A DNA stretch of 40,573 nucleotides from CBFGTV01 sp965652145 (GCA_965652145.1 CBFGTV010000030.1:1-40573), one strand, 5' to 3'. Shown: positions 15,886 to 25,407, numbered from the stretch's first letter. Notes: generated by a model not told the origin, from the letters alone. Numbers and translations are program-made.

Positions 15886-18135
15886 TTATTCTGCTGCTGC
15901 CTTCAGCGCTTCACTCATGTCAACCGTGTTTACCTTTCTGGCACATATTAGCTTGCTAAGCTGATAGGTCAGCATAATGGCCGCCAAACAGACTAATACA
16001 TAAAATGGACTAATAATCGTTGGCAGCACTAAATTGATCATATTCCCAAGATAGCCATATATTGCATTCATTGATGCCGCCATAATTGGAATACTGATGA
16101 TAAATGCGATCAAGATGACAATGGTGGCGCTGTCGAGTATCAGGGATTTAATCTCACGACGTCTGTAGCCAAATATCTTAAAAAGTGAGATGGTGTTTTT
16201 GTTTTCCTCGATAATCAATGAGGTTACGAGATAGAGGATAATCAAGGCTACGACACAGGAAATAAGGGTCATGGCGCCTACCATTGAAATCATTGGTCCC
16301 CACAGATCTTCTATGGTATTGCCCAGCTCACTGAGGGATTTTGTTCCCGAAAGCTGCTGGTCAGGAATATTAAGTCTTGTTTCGCTCCATAGCCCCATGT
16401 AGCTGTCTTCTGGGAGCCCCATCTTATCGTTAAATTGATCAATGGGCATAAAGATAAACTGCTCGATTTGAGATTCAGCCACGGCATCAATATAAAAGGT
16501 GTAGGGCTTTCCATCCTCCTTGTTGATGAAGGTTACGCTTTCACCGGCCTTAATGCCCAAGCGATCGGCTAAAGGCTTTGTAATATTGATTTGGTTATTG
16601 GGAAGGGGATTGCCTTTATTATCCTTTAGGGTTAACATCGTCGACCCAGGCTCTACACCACTAATATAAAACTCAAGTCCCTCATTGTCTTCAGGATAAA
16701 ACCTGCCTGCGGTGAAGACCTCCGTCCCCTCCGGTGCTTCACCATATTGCATATCCTTGAAGGTATATTCATACCCAAATTGGTAGGTGTCGGTGACGCT
16801 GCCTTCAAATACAAAATTCATTGAGTTCATAATGGTAAAACCAAGGAGCATCATGACGGAAGCACTGGTAACACCCAAGAACAGAAACAAGAGTCGTGAG
16901 ATGCTTCTAAGCTGCTCCCGCAGCTTGAATTTTGTGCTGAACTTAAACCTTTCCAGTTTTAGGGCACGCTCCAGGACATTAACCTTGGTCTTTTGTTTAT
17001 CGCCCTTCATAAGCTCTGCAGGTGAACGTTTCAGCTCGGAACCAATAACTAAATAGCTGCTGAGACCTAAAAATAGCAAGGGTGTCAGAATCCCGATCAA
17101 GACATTTAAGAAATTTAGATTAATGCCTGTAACGGGAATATTATAGTACGAAACCATGGCCATAATCGAAGGCCTGATGGAGGGAAGGGCCAACAGACTT
17201 CCAATTACACCGCCCCCTAAGGCCAGCAGCAGGGGGATGGCCATATAGTGGCCCATCAACTCACGCCGCCGGTAGCCTTGGGCATAGAGGGTTCCGATAA
17301 TGACTGATTCATGTCGGATCATACGCCATATCATGATGCCAATAATTAAACAGCATAAAAGAAACATTGTAACCGGCAGCGGTACGCTCATGGTTTTCAT
17401 GCCGGTTATGGAGGCCCAAACCATTCTTGCCCGTCTATTGTTCATGATGTCAATCCAGTTGGACACTGTTATCCCTTCTGCACGTAAATGCTCTCGAAAT
17501 TGTACCGCCAGTCTATTAGGACTTTTGGTTCTGTCGTTAAACCTGACGGAATAAATGCTGTCAACCTTATCTAAATCCTCAAATTCTCCTCGGCTTATCA
17601 CACCAATACCGAAATTTTCGGGCATGATATCGTTCACGTTTTTTAATGGATAGATATAGTGGGGCAGTGACACAAAGCCCACCACTGTAAAGGTTTTGCC
17701 TTCAGCTTCTACTTGACTCCCTACTGAATACCCGTTGGCTTTAGCAAAGGCTGGGTCAAGCAGGATTTCTCCTGGTCCGGAAAGGGGCCGCCCCGCCAGG
17801 ATGGCAGGAATGTTCAGCCTTTCTGTCTCGCTGAGGAGCCGCAATGTAAAGGAGTTGGGCAGAGCGGCATCAAAGCTCAGGTATTCCTCAATGATGGCAT
17901 CAACCTCTATTTCAAGTTCTTCTCTATTGGGAATAGCCTTGTCAGTTGAAAAGGATAAATCCTCCTGCATATGCCCCTCTGTGAAGCTAGTAACCAAATC
18001 AGCAAGATTTTGAGAGAGCCCCGTGGCAACATTAAAGGTATAGCTGCCAAGAATAATCAGCATCAGAATACCCAGGTATCGCAATTTGTTTTCTTTTAAC
18101 ATCCGAAAAACTCGCTTATTTAATACCATTACCAT
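15886..18135 (-). CDS. FtsX-family ABC transporter permease
   Basis: The membrane subunit of a MacB/LolE-type ABC system, 749 residues. It has an N-terminal helix (about 14-30), an extracytoplasmic domain (about 31-250), three helices (about 255-370), a further helix after a basic stretch (about 415), a second extracytoplasmic domain (about 440-615) and three C-terminal helices. This is the duplicated FtsX layout of large peptide or lipid exporters. IIEENKNTISLFKIFGYRRREI is the typical coupling segment. ATG at 18135 overlaps the ATPase stop by 7 bp. Co-encoded with the ATPase and a TetR regulator, suggesting drug, peptide or lipid extrusion; the substrate is unknown. Confidence 0.88.
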   Translation of the reverse strand: MVMVLNKRVFRMLKENKLRYLGILMLIILGSYTFNVATGLSQNLADLVTSFTEGHMQEDLSFSTDKAIPNREELEIEVDAIIEEYLSFDAALPNSFTLRLLSETERLNIPAILAGRPLSGPGEILLDPAFAKANGYSVGSQVEAEGKTFTVVGFVSLPHYIYPLKNVNDIMPENFGIGVISRGEFEDLDKVDSIYSVRFNDRTKSPNRLAVQFREHLRAEGITVSNWIDIMNNRRARMVWASITGMKTMSVPLPVTMFLLCCLIIGIMIWRMIRHESVIIGTLYAQGYRRRELMGHYMAIPLLLALGGGVIGSLLALPSIRPSIMAMVSYYNIPVTGINLNFLNVLIGILTPLLFLGLSSYLVIGSELKRSPAELMKGDKQKTKVNVLERALKLERFKFSTKFKLREQLRSISRLLFLFLGVTSASVMMLLGFTIMNSMNFVFEGSVTDTYQFGYEYTFKDMQYGEAPEGTEVFTAGRFYPEDNEGLEFYISGVEPGSTMLTLKDNKGNPLPNNQINITKPLADRLGIKAGESVTFINKEDGKPYTFYIDAVAESQIEQFIFMPIDQFNDKMGLPEDSYMGLWSETRLNIPDQQLSGTKSLSELGNTIEDLWGPMISMVGAMTLISCVVALIILYLVTSLIIEENKNTISLFKIFGYRRREIKSLILDSATIVILIAFIISIPIMAASMNAIYGYLGNMINLVLPTIISPFYVLVCLAAIMLTYQLSKLICARKVNTVDMSEALKAAAE

Positions 18136-18827
18136 TCAATCCTTTCCGCCGGAACAGTTGTCTGGTTGATTATTGTCTCTACGATTTCTCCGCTTCTTAC
18201 CTTAAATACACTATTGGCCATGGCAGCAATGGCAGCATTGTGGGTGATCATCAGAATGGTTGTTCCATATTTTTTGTTCACCTGCCGCAGCAGCTTAAGA
18301 ATACTTCGGGAAGTTAAAAAGTCAAGGGCCCCGGTTGGCTCATCGCAAAGCAGTAATTTGGGGTTTTTGATAATTGCCCTGGCAATAGAGACCCTTTGTT
18401 GCTCTCCTCCACTGAGTTCTCTGGGGAAGCGATGCTTTTTATCCAGCATTGCCACTGCCTCTAAAACCTCATTGAGGTTAAGGGGTGATTTGCTGATGTT
18501 GGAAACCACTTCAATGTTTTCCGCCACGGTTAGGTTGGGAACCAAATTATAGAACTGGAAGACAAAACCGATGTCCTCCCGCCGGTACTCCGTCAGCTGC
18601 TCATTGTTCAAATTGTTGATCTCTACCCCGTCAACAATGACTTGGCCGCTGTCGCCACGGTCGATCCCCCCAATGATATTCATCATTGTGGATTTCCCTG
18701 AACCCGATGGCCCTAGAATGACGCCAATTTCCCCTTTCTTCAGCTTCATCTGAACCCCCTTTAATACTTCTGTCTTGACTAATCCTGCTGTGTAGCTTTT
18801 CTTTAGGCCTGAAACATCAATAAACAT
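18129..18827 (-). CDS. ABC transporter ATP-binding protein (LolD/MacB type)
   Basis: A 232-residue ATPase pairing with the FtsX-family permease. Walker A is GPSGSGKSTMMNIIGG, the Q-loop sits in FVFQFYNLVPNLTVAENIE, the ABC signature is LSGGEQQRVSIARAI, Walker B is LLLCDEPTGALD and the H-loop is MITHNA. The Y/F-N-L-V/I-P-x-L-T-V-x-E-N segment is characteristic of the MacB/LolD/FtsE group. ATG at 18827 follows AGGAGGAAC, with only one base between it and the TetR stop, so all three genes form one operon. Confidence 0.95.
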   Translation of the reverse strand: MFIDVSGLKKSYTAGLVKTEVLKGVQMKLKKGEIGVILGPSGSGKSTMMNIIGGIDRGDSGQVIVDGVEINNLNNEQLTEYRREDIGFVFQFYNLVPNLTVAENIEVVSNISKSPLNLNEVLEAVAMLDKKHRFPRELSGGEQQRVSIARAIIKNPKLLLCDEPTGALDFLTSRSILKLLRQVNKKYGTTILMITHNAAIAAMANSVFKVRSGEIVETIINQTTVPAERIEW

Positions 18828-18828
18828 A

Positions 18829-19461
18829 TTATTGTTCCTCCTTTTTGTAAAAACAACGCTTCAAGATATCAAAATACACTTCCCATTCTTCAAGTACTTC
18901 GATACTGACCTCTTCCATAGAGATGACGCTATCTCTTTGCTGCTCTGAAAAGCCCAGCATTGTCCAGGTAATAATATTCATGATTTTTTCAAGATCAATA
19001 TCCCCACGGAATTTTGAAAAATCTATATTTTGATAGCCCCTCTCCAATCCGCCCTCAATCAGATTCTTACTAATTTTTTTGACATCCGGCTTCACTTCAT
19101 AAGCCTCTTCATTGCTTACTGCCTTGAGAAAATCAAATACCTGGGGAAACCTCTTATAAATTTTAAATTTAGCTAACCCTAATTGCCTAATTCTTTCAAA
19201 AAAATCCGGCTCATTCCAATCCACTTCTGAATAGATTTTATCGATTATTTCGCTGACATATTGAAACAAGAAAAAATACAATTCTCTTTTGTTGTTAAAA
19301 TAACTGAACAACGAGCCCTTGGATATTTCGGCCTCTTTTATGATTTCATTGGTAGATGCCTTTTCGTAACCATTTCTGGCAAATTCTTTAAGGGCTGCAT
19401 TAATAATTCGCTCCTGCTTCTTGGCCTCTAAGCTAAAAAATTTTTGATAAATTTTAATCAC
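18829..19461 (-). CDS. TetR-family repressor of the exporter operon
   Basis: A repressor with an N-terminal TetR helix-turn-helix: QERIINAALKEFARNGYEKA, then STNEIIKEAEISKGSLFSYF. The C-terminal ligand domain is variable. The frame opens at TTG 19482, but that codon lies inside an operator about 14 nt after the expected transcription start and has no ribosome site. GTG at 19461 is used here. A strong Shine-Dalgarno, GAGGTGAT, overlaps that GTG and would instead direct an ATT codon at 19452, which aligns with the usual TetR N-terminus (…FFxL before the first helix). The true start is therefore unresolved. Autoregulated by twin operators. Confidence 0.85.
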   Translation of the reverse strand: MIKIYQKFFSLEAKKQERIINAALKEFARNGYEKASTNEIIKEAEISKGSLFSYFNNKRELYFFLFQYVSEIIDKIYSEVDWNEPDFFERIRQLGLAKFKIYKRFPQVFDFLKAVSNEEAYEVKPDVKKISKNLIEGGLERGYQNIDFSKFRGDIDLEKIMNIITWTMLGFSEQQRDSVISMEEVSIEVLEEWEVYFDILKRCFYKKEEQ

Positions 19462-19480
19462 CTCGGTTCTTAATTTAAGC

Positions 19481-19531
19481 AATGACCACTGTGGTCATTC
19501 TTATTATATTCCAAATGACCACTCTGGTCAA
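19481..19531 (-). promoter_or_regulatory. TetR-operon promoter with twin operators
   Basis: The minus-strand promoter has TTGACC (19526-19531), a 17-bp spacer and perfect TATAAT (19503-19508). Operator 1, AATGACCACTGTGGTCATT (19481-19499), is a perfect inverted repeat covering the start of transcription. Operator 2, TGACCACTCTGGTCA (19516-19530), covers the -35 and spacer. Their shared core is TGACCA-N3-TGGTCA and their centres are 33 bp apart. Repressor at either site would shut the promoter. Confidence 0.85.
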
Positions 19532-19727
19532 GATAGTAGTTTAAAAAATATGGGTAAAATTAAGCAGTCTAGAAAAGAATAATGATGACCCAAAGGGCAG
19601 TTCCGCCTGAATCGACTACTGTACAAGTTCCATAACGCTAGTTATATGACAATTCCTGTATATAGATTTCCATTTAGACCTGTGCTACAATGAAAGGAAC
19701 TGAAGTTTAAGTTAGGAGTGTGTTGAT

Positions 19728-20342
19728 GTGAAGTATATCAAAAAAATACCAGCTGAAGATAGGCAACACACCAAATTACTACTAGATTCCGGTTGGAGAC
19801 GTTTAAAAGAGCCTAAAAAACTAAGCTCAACCATCTTATTATCGTTACCTATTAGTTTAGTTCTAATGTTTCTTGTCGGGGCCTTATGTGCTATTCTATA
19901 CCCCCCCTTCAGAAATATAATTTTGGGAAATAAGGGATTTGCAATTGAAATAACAGTCAATTTATGGACGGTTGTATATGTTCTGCTTACATTAGGATTC
20001 TTTTATTTGCATGAATTAATTCATGCCGCCTTTGTTCCTGATTTTTTACATTCTAAAAAGGTTTTCTGGGGCTTTAATGGTATGTTTTGCTTTGTATATA
20101 CCAATGAAAAAATATCCAAGCAGCGATTTTTACTTATATCCATAATGCCATTGTTAATCCTTTCAATAATTTTTCCAATATTAATGAGTACACTGAAAAT
20201 GATGAATAATTTTATTGTTTTCTTATGTATTCTTAATGCCGGGGGCGCCTGTGTTGACATCTTTAATATGTTTCTAATTGGCAGGCAAGTACCCTCTGAC
20301 GGGTATGTTATAAACAATGGCTTAGCCACCTTTTTCAAATAA
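19728..20342 (+). CDS. DUF3267 membrane protein, putative zincin
   Basis: A 204-residue membrane protein of the DUF3267 family. The HELIHAAFV segment (about residues 95-103) is an HExxH metal site at the end of the second hydrophobic helix, and further helices follow near 135-185. The late motif GGACVDIFNMFLIGRQVPSDGYV could supply the third ligand and is typical of the family. The start is GTG at 19728, behind TTAGGAG with 10-nt spacing; an ATG two bases upstream is out of frame. It is transcribed divergently from the TetR operon. An intramembrane protease role is suggested by the fold but unproven. Confidence 0.8.
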   Translation: MKYIKKIPAEDRQHTKLLLDSGWRRLKEPKKLSSTILLSLPISLVLMFLVGALCAILYPPFRNIILGNKGFAIEITVNLWTVVYVLLTLGFFYLHELIHAAFVPDFLHSKKVFWGFNGMFCFVYTNEKISKQRFLLISIMPLLILSIIFPILMSTLKMMNNFIVFLCILNAGGACVDIFNMFLIGRQVPSDGYVINNGLATFFK

Positions 20343-20431
20343 ACCTATTTCATTTATCAGTTTTATTTCACTTAAATTTAGCCCATTTCAGAAGGTTCGT
20401 GTTTGAGCTTTCATCACATTTTAAGCAGCAA

Positions 20432-20476
20432 AAAGTGGACAGGAGCGACTGAATCAAGTCGTATCCTGTCCACTTT
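20432..20476. terminator. Bidirectional terminator
   Basis: AAAGTGGACAGGA (20432-20444) pairs with TCCTGTCCACTTT (20464-20476), a perfect 13-bp stem, with AGCGACT/AAGTCGTA partly pairing inside. It separates the convergent DUF3267 gene and the chemoreceptor gene. The T-tract is short on both sides. Confidence 0.7.
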
Positions 20477-20562
20477 ATTCTATTCTCTATTTAAAACCTA
20501 AAATTTGCCTGATCTATGTAGTTCGCTTAAATTAGGCAAGAGAGTATACACGATCCATCAGA

Positions 20563-22569
20563 TTAGCGAACCTTAAATTGTGAAATGGCCTCAACCAATC
20601 GACTGGCACTGCTTCTGGTTTCCTTTGCAAAATTAAAGGCTTGATTTGCACGTTCAACAACGATTGCTGCCTTCTCAGCGATATGACTCGTCCCTTCAGC
20701 TTCCTCCTGTGTGGCTGAAGAGATTCCATTGATCACTGTAATCATTCCCTGCATGGTTGCTGAAAGCTGCTCTGAGGTTGCACTTAAATCTGAAACCAGA
20801 CCATCTATATTTTCTGCATCCACGGTATATTGCTCTCCGGTTGCTACGATTGCTTCATAATCCTGGAATACGGTACGATTAACGAAATCCAAAAGCTCGA
20901 GGGAATTATTAGAGAGATTTTCTACGGAATCTACCACATCTCCCGTTACTACTTTAATTTTTTCAACCAGGTTTTTTGAGTCTTCCGCCAGTTTTCTGAT
21001 TTCATCTGCTACAACCGCAAAGCCTGAGCCCGCTTCACCGGCCCTTGCTGCCTCAATGGCAGCATTTAAAGCCAATAGATTTGTCTGGGAGGAAATTTGT
21101 AAAATTGCTTCTGACAATTGATTAATTTCTTCCACCTTCTTAGCATCTTCAACGGAATTTTTCAATGCTTCTCCAGAATTCTTATAGATTTCTCGGGCCT
21201 GTTGACTCGACTGAATTGCTTTATTTTTAAGCTGTAGTGCCCTTTCACTAATTTCACTGGCATTTTTGGCCCCTTCTCCTGCCCGCTGGGCAATTGAATC
21301 GATGGAATGTTCAATCTCTGTGGAAGCGGCGTTCATTTCTTGTGTCGATGCCGCTGTTTCCTCTGCCCCAGCCGAAAGCTCTTCTACAGTAGCAGATACC
21401 TCTTCTATTTCACTTAGCAGACCCTGAATGCTTTCTTCCTGTATATCTACATTTTTAGAAACGGCCTGGGTCTCTTCATTGACAATTTTAATGACACTGG
21501 AGATAGCGGTCCTCATTTTCTCCAGGGAATTGGCCAGACTTCCAATCTCATCCTTCCGATTAATTAAAGAAAGGTCAAGCTCGCTGGTGAAATCCCCACC
21601 AGAAATCTGATCAAGCTTTTCTGCCAGTGTTTTAAGGGGTCTTACCAACAGATCGGTGAAGAGAATGGTAATGACTGCTGCAATAACAATTGCAAGTAAA
21701 CTGGCTATAATAATGGAAGTATTCAATATAGATAGGCCCTCTAATATGTCATCCTCTACTGCACTAACCGTTAGATACCAATCTGTTCCCTGGATAGGTG
21801 CATAGCCTGCATATTTTTTCTCACCTTGATCGGTATAAACACCATGCCCCACTTCACCTGATGTAATTTTTTGTGTCAATTCTGCAAAGGATGCAAAAGC
21901 AGGGTCTGCTTCAGCTAATTCTAAGATACTGGTACTGTTTTTTACCATTTCCACGTCTTGATTGGCAATAGCCGTCGTCTCATGATTCATAATAAAGGCC
22001 GTTCCCGACTGGCCAAACTGAATTCCATTTGAAATATCGCTGATATTCCCTGTTTCAAAAACCTTTAATAATACCCCTATAATTTCTCCGTTAGATCTAA
22101 CGGGTACCGCAATATTGTTAATATATTCTCCAGGAGTGGATACATTTTCTATTGGATCAGATACGACTCGCTCTCCTTTCAAGGCTCGCTGTATATATTC
22201 CCGGTGACCGATATTAAGAACCGTTACACCGTCAGGAGTAATAAAATTTCCATCAAGATCTACAAAATTGACAGTTTTAGCATTTGCATCCTTCTTAACC
22301 TGCTGCAAAAAACTCCACTTTTCTAACAGGGTCGCATCTGGGCTTGCTACAATTTCCACACCGGCCAGGTCTTCTAAAGAACTCCATTGCCCCTCCAGGA
22401 AGGTATTTACAATCGCAGCTCCCTGTTTCGCTAATTCTTCCAGCTCCATATAGACAGACTTCACCAGCTGATTTTTGGCGATACTGTAAGAACTAATTCC
22501 TAACCCCATACAAACAGCTAAAATTAAAATAATAACTGCCCTTGCATACTTCCACTTAATACTTTTCAT
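20563..22569 (-). CDS. Methyl-accepting chemotaxis protein (dCache sensor)
   Basis: A transmembrane chemoreceptor of 668 residues. TM1 (about 9-30) precedes a double-Cache-like periplasmic domain (about 35-275), in which VNFVDLDGNFITPDG and GHREYIQRALKGERVVSDP are typical Cache segments. TM2 (about 283-305), HAMP (about 306-360) and the coiled-coil signalling domain follow. The hairpin tip ISSQTNLLALNAAIEAARAG binds CheA/CheW. Ligands of this sensor class are usually amino acids or organic acids; the actual ligand is unknown. It is a single gene, with no CheR-tethering pentapeptide at the C-terminus (ends ISQFKVR). Confidence 0.95.
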   Translation of the reverse strand: MKSIKWKYARAVIILILAVCMGLGISSYSIAKNQLVKSVYMELEELAKQGAAIVNTFLEGQWSSLEDLAGVEIVASPDATLLEKWSFLQQVKKDANAKTVNFVDLDGNFITPDGVTVLNIGHREYIQRALKGERVVSDPIENVSTPGEYINNIAVPVRSNGEIIGVLLKVFETGNISDISNGIQFGQSGTAFIMNHETTAIANQDVEMVKNSTSILELAEADPAFASFAELTQKITSGEVGHGVYTDQGEKKYAGYAPIQGTDWYLTVSAVEDDILEGLSILNTSIIIASLLAIVIAAVITILFTDLLVRPLKTLAEKLDQISGGDFTSELDLSLINRKDEIGSLANSLEKMRTAISSVIKIVNEETQAVSKNVDIQEESIQGLLSEIEEVSATVEELSAGAEETAASTQEMNAASTEIEHSIDSIAQRAGEGAKNASEISERALQLKNKAIQSSQQAREIYKNSGEALKNSVEDAKKVEEINQLSEAILQISSQTNLLALNAAIEAARAGEAGSGFAVVADEIRKLAEDSKNLVEKIKVVTGDVVDSVENLSNNSLELLDFVNRTVFQDYEAIVATGEQYTVDAENIDGLVSDLSATSEQLSATMQGMITVINGISSATQEEAEGTSHIAEKAAIVVERANQAFNFAKETRSSASRLVEAISQFKVR

Positions 22570-22686
22570 GTCTTTCGCCTTCTTTCTCTAGTTTTTAATG
22601 TACTTAATTGATAAGAAAAAGCAAAATTGATACTGGGAATATTATATAATTTGAAGATTTCAATAAACGACATGAGGTAATTTGGA

Positions 22687-22736
22687 TTCAACTCCTCAGT
22701 AAAATGTAAAACTGTTTTTCTATGAGGAGGATTGAA
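22687..22736. other. Nested hairpin upstream of the chemoreceptor gene
   Basis: The 480-bp gap 22,570-23,049 has no gene. Within it, TTCAA+CTCCTCA (22687-22698) pairs with TGAGGAG+TTGAA (22723-22736, two-base bulge), and a small AAAAC/GTTTT hairpin sits in the loop. No T-tract follows on either strand, and no known riboswitch core (for instance c-di-GMP) was recognised. On the minus strand it would lie in or near the chemoreceptor leader. Confidence 0.4.
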
Positions 22737-22973
22737 CATAAATTAACAATAATGTTTATTTATATTATACAGTTTTAGTCAATTTTTTCAATATATCGTG
22801 TGTATTCTACACTAAATTTCGACTAAAAATCAAATTTTTAGGACTTAAGTCCCTATACTTTACGTCATTTAGATGCCACAGTCCACTACTTCTACTGGTT
22901 ATGTTCCTTGAGTAATGAATCATCAACAAAATATTTTATGTGTAATGAAATATTTATATTTGCCCTAAAAATA

Positions 22974-23004
22974 AGTCGACTATTCTACTGATCCAATAGT
23001 CGAC
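22974..23004 (-). terminator. Terminator of the NlpC/P60-repeat gene
   Basis: GTCGACTATT (22974-22983) pairs perfectly with AATAGTCGAC (22995-23004) around an 11-nt loop. On the minus strand the stem is followed by TTATTTTTAGG. It lies 45 bp past the gene's stop. Confidence 0.7.
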
Positions 23005-23049
23005 CTATTTGCAGCAAACCAGATATGACATTTTTTTATCAACATATAC

Positions 23050-25407
23050 TTAAAGTAATCGTCTTGCTCCCAAGTATCGTTCGCTCCAATAGTCATGATA
23101 TCTTAAATTTCTTTCTTTTACCCCTTCACCGGTAAGTATGATGAATGAGCCTTCCCCTGCATAAATGCCTACCATAGCCGGTGTATCTTCAGTGAAATTA
23201 TTTCTAAAAAATACAAGGTCTCCTTCTTCCAGTGCTTCCAACGAAATTGCCTGACCTAAGTTCCATTGTTCATAGGCGTTAGCGGGTAATTGTAAAAGAA
23301 TGTCTGGTGCTTCATCGAATACCTTTTGTACGAATTGTGCTGTTGTGTACTCTTCAAATAGGATATCTAAATATTCTTTTGCCTTAATGACAGCAGCATG
23401 GTTATTTTCACGCTTTTCATATCGCCTGGCACCAACATATCGTGTGCTCCAGTAGCTATTTGGCATATCTAAATGATTAATTGTTACACCTTTAGATTCT
23501 GTTACAATGATAAACTGCTCATTTCCAATATATAATCCTGGCAGCAGTACCTTATTGGAGCCTTCAAAGAATAGGGCGTCTCCAACCATTAGCTCGTGCC
23601 TTTCCACTTCATTCCCTAAAGCCCATTGCTGAGATGAATATCTTGGTAGATCAATATCGAAGCCTGCTTTCATTATGTATTGTAAAAAGCCGGAGTGATC
23701 AAACCCTTCTTTTGTATTTCCTCCTGCTAAATAGGGTATGCCCAGCACTTTATAGGCTTCTTCAACAATTTTGCAGTCTAATCTCAAATTAAGAGCATCA
23801 AAACGTTTTACACCTGTATAATAATTCATCCAATATTCACCCAAGTAACTGATTGTCGTCATACCTTCGTCACCAGAGGCATGAACCATATAATTATTAC
23901 CAAGGTAAATTCCTGCATGTGATATTCCTTCCTGCCATGTTCCTGAAAAATAAATGACGTCTCCTGGGCGCTTATTTTCAAAATCAATGGTTTCGCCTAC
24001 TTCATATTGATTATACGTTATACGGGGCAAATAGATCTGTTTAGCGTCTCTAAAGACTGTCTGAATTAAATAGGAACAGTCAAAGCCATCAATGGTATCG
24101 CCACCTAGCAAATAGGGTGTCTCCAGATACTTCATTGCTTCTCGAATTACCGGATTCTCATGTTCCCTATAGCTTGCAGGCTGAAGATAATATATATCTG
24201 CCTCTGTAAGCCGTTTTGCCCCTACATATATAGATGACCAATACTCACTCTCAATATCCCTTTCTGCAACCCCATCTGTGGTCGTCTGAACTATAAATAT
24301 ACCATTTCCCTTATAAATACCGGGTATAAGGCTGCTTCCTTGAAAAAACACCAAGTCTCCAGCCTGAAGCTCCTCTTTAGAAATTGCTTGACCCACTTCG
24401 TATATTCTATCGGAATAGACGGATAATTGTATGTCAAGGGTGTCTTTAAAAACATAACGTACAAAATGAGTCGTGTTAAACCCCTCATCTGGCGATTTTC
24501 CATTTGGATTATAGGGCGTTCCCAGAAGGTCTATGGCTTTTTGTACAATTGGGTCCTTTACGAGGGAGTCCTCGATAATGGCTTCAGTAAACCGTCTTGC
24601 TCCTAGAAATCTGTCTTTCCAATAATCACTTGTTTCCAGATCTATTGCAGCAACCCCATTAGAGGTGACAATTACAAAAATATCATTATCTATGTAAATT
24701 CCCGGAAGACGCACACCGCTACCTTGAAAGAACACTACATCGCCTGATTCAATTTCAGCCGTATCAATCTCCATACCTACCTGCCATTGTTCATTGGATA
24801 TTTTAGGAAAATCCACTTTTTTTACTTCCTGAAAAACATATTGTACAAAGCCTGAATGATCAAAGCCAGACGGGTCATTTCCCCCTGGTTCATAGGGAGC
24901 CCCTGCTAATTCAAGGGCCTTAAGGGCTATGGGATGTAATTCATTCGCTATATTTGTGTAGCGCCTTGCCCCATTATACCGATCTCTCCAATAGGAATGC
25001 TCTGCAATATTCCGTTCTACCACCCCTTGATCGGTTGCTACAACTATAATGACATTATCTCCTTTGTATATTGCTGGTATCAGGTTGCTGCTTCCTTCAA
25101 AGAAAAGAACATCCCCGGGCTGTATTTCACTACGTTCTATCGGCTCGCCCAACTTCCATAGCTGTGAAGGTGATCCTGGGAGGGCTATATTTTCTTTCTC
25201 TCTAAAAACATACTGAACAAAACCGGTGCTGTTAAATCCCTCCTCTGGCGTATTTCCCCCTTGCGTAAAAGGTCTGCCTATTAAACTTTCTGCAAATAAA
25301 ACCGTTTGAATTTCAGACTGATTTTGATCAGCATAGGCCAAGGCTTTAACTGTTAACAACATCAAGAGAACTAACCATATGACATTGAGCTTTTTAAATT
25401 GGTTCAT
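23050..25407 (-). CDS. Secreted protein with six NlpC/P60-like repeats
   Basis: A 785-residue exported protein (signal peptide about 1-26, ending LTVKALAYA) built almost entirely of six NlpC/P60-like repeats of about 120 residues: roughly 33-150, 158-273, 286-401, 418-536, 546-663 and 671-785. Each ends in a YW-x-RY-x-GA(R/K)R motif. Only repeat 4 keeps the cysteine-peptidase residues: Cys444 in GFDCSYLIQ, His497 in ISHAGIYLG, His509 in MVHASGD. At the Cys position the others have Ser60, His184, Thr312, His571 and Thr689, and the HxG His is lost. So one repeat may cut peptidoglycan gamma-D-Glu-diamino acid bonds, while five look like binding modules. ATG at 25407 follows AGGAGGA. Confidence 0.88.
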   Translation of the reverse strand: MNQFKKLNVIWLVLLMLLTVKALAYADQNQSEIQTVLFAESLIGRPFTQGGNTPEEGFNSTGFVQYVFREKENIALPGSPSQLWKLGEPIERSEIQPGDVLFFEGSSNLIPAIYKGDNVIIVVATDQGVVERNIAEHSYWRDRYNGARRYTNIANELHPIALKALELAGAPYEPGGNDPSGFDHSGFVQYVFQEVKKVDFPKISNEQWQVGMEIDTAEIESGDVVFFQGSGVRLPGIYIDNDIFVIVTSNGVAAIDLETSDYWKDRFLGARRFTEAIIEDSLVKDPIVQKAIDLLGTPYNPNGKSPDEGFNTTHFVRYVFKDTLDIQLSVYSDRIYEVGQAISKEELQAGDLVFFQGSSLIPGIYKGNGIFIVQTTTDGVAERDIESEYWSSIYVGAKRLTEADIYYLQPASYREHENPVIREAMKYLETPYLLGGDTIDGFDCSYLIQTVFRDAKQIYLPRITYNQYEVGETIDFENKRPGDVIYFSGTWQEGISHAGIYLGNNYMVHASGDEGMTTISYLGEYWMNYYTGVKRFDALNLRLDCKIVEEAYKVLGIPYLAGGNTKEGFDHSGFLQYIMKAGFDIDLPRYSSQQWALGNEVERHELMVGDALFFEGSNKVLLPGLYIGNEQFIIVTESKGVTINHLDMPNSYWSTRYVGARRYEKRENNHAAVIKAKEYLDILFEEYTTAQFVQKVFDEAPDILLQLPANAYEQWNLGQAISLEALEEGDLVFFRNNFTEDTPAMVGIYAGEGSFIILTGEGVKERNLRYHDYWSERYLGARRLL

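Noticed and set aside
17735..18013. 92-codon plus-strand open frame within the FtsX-type gene
   Set aside because: Antisense shadow of a conserved gene with no start signals.
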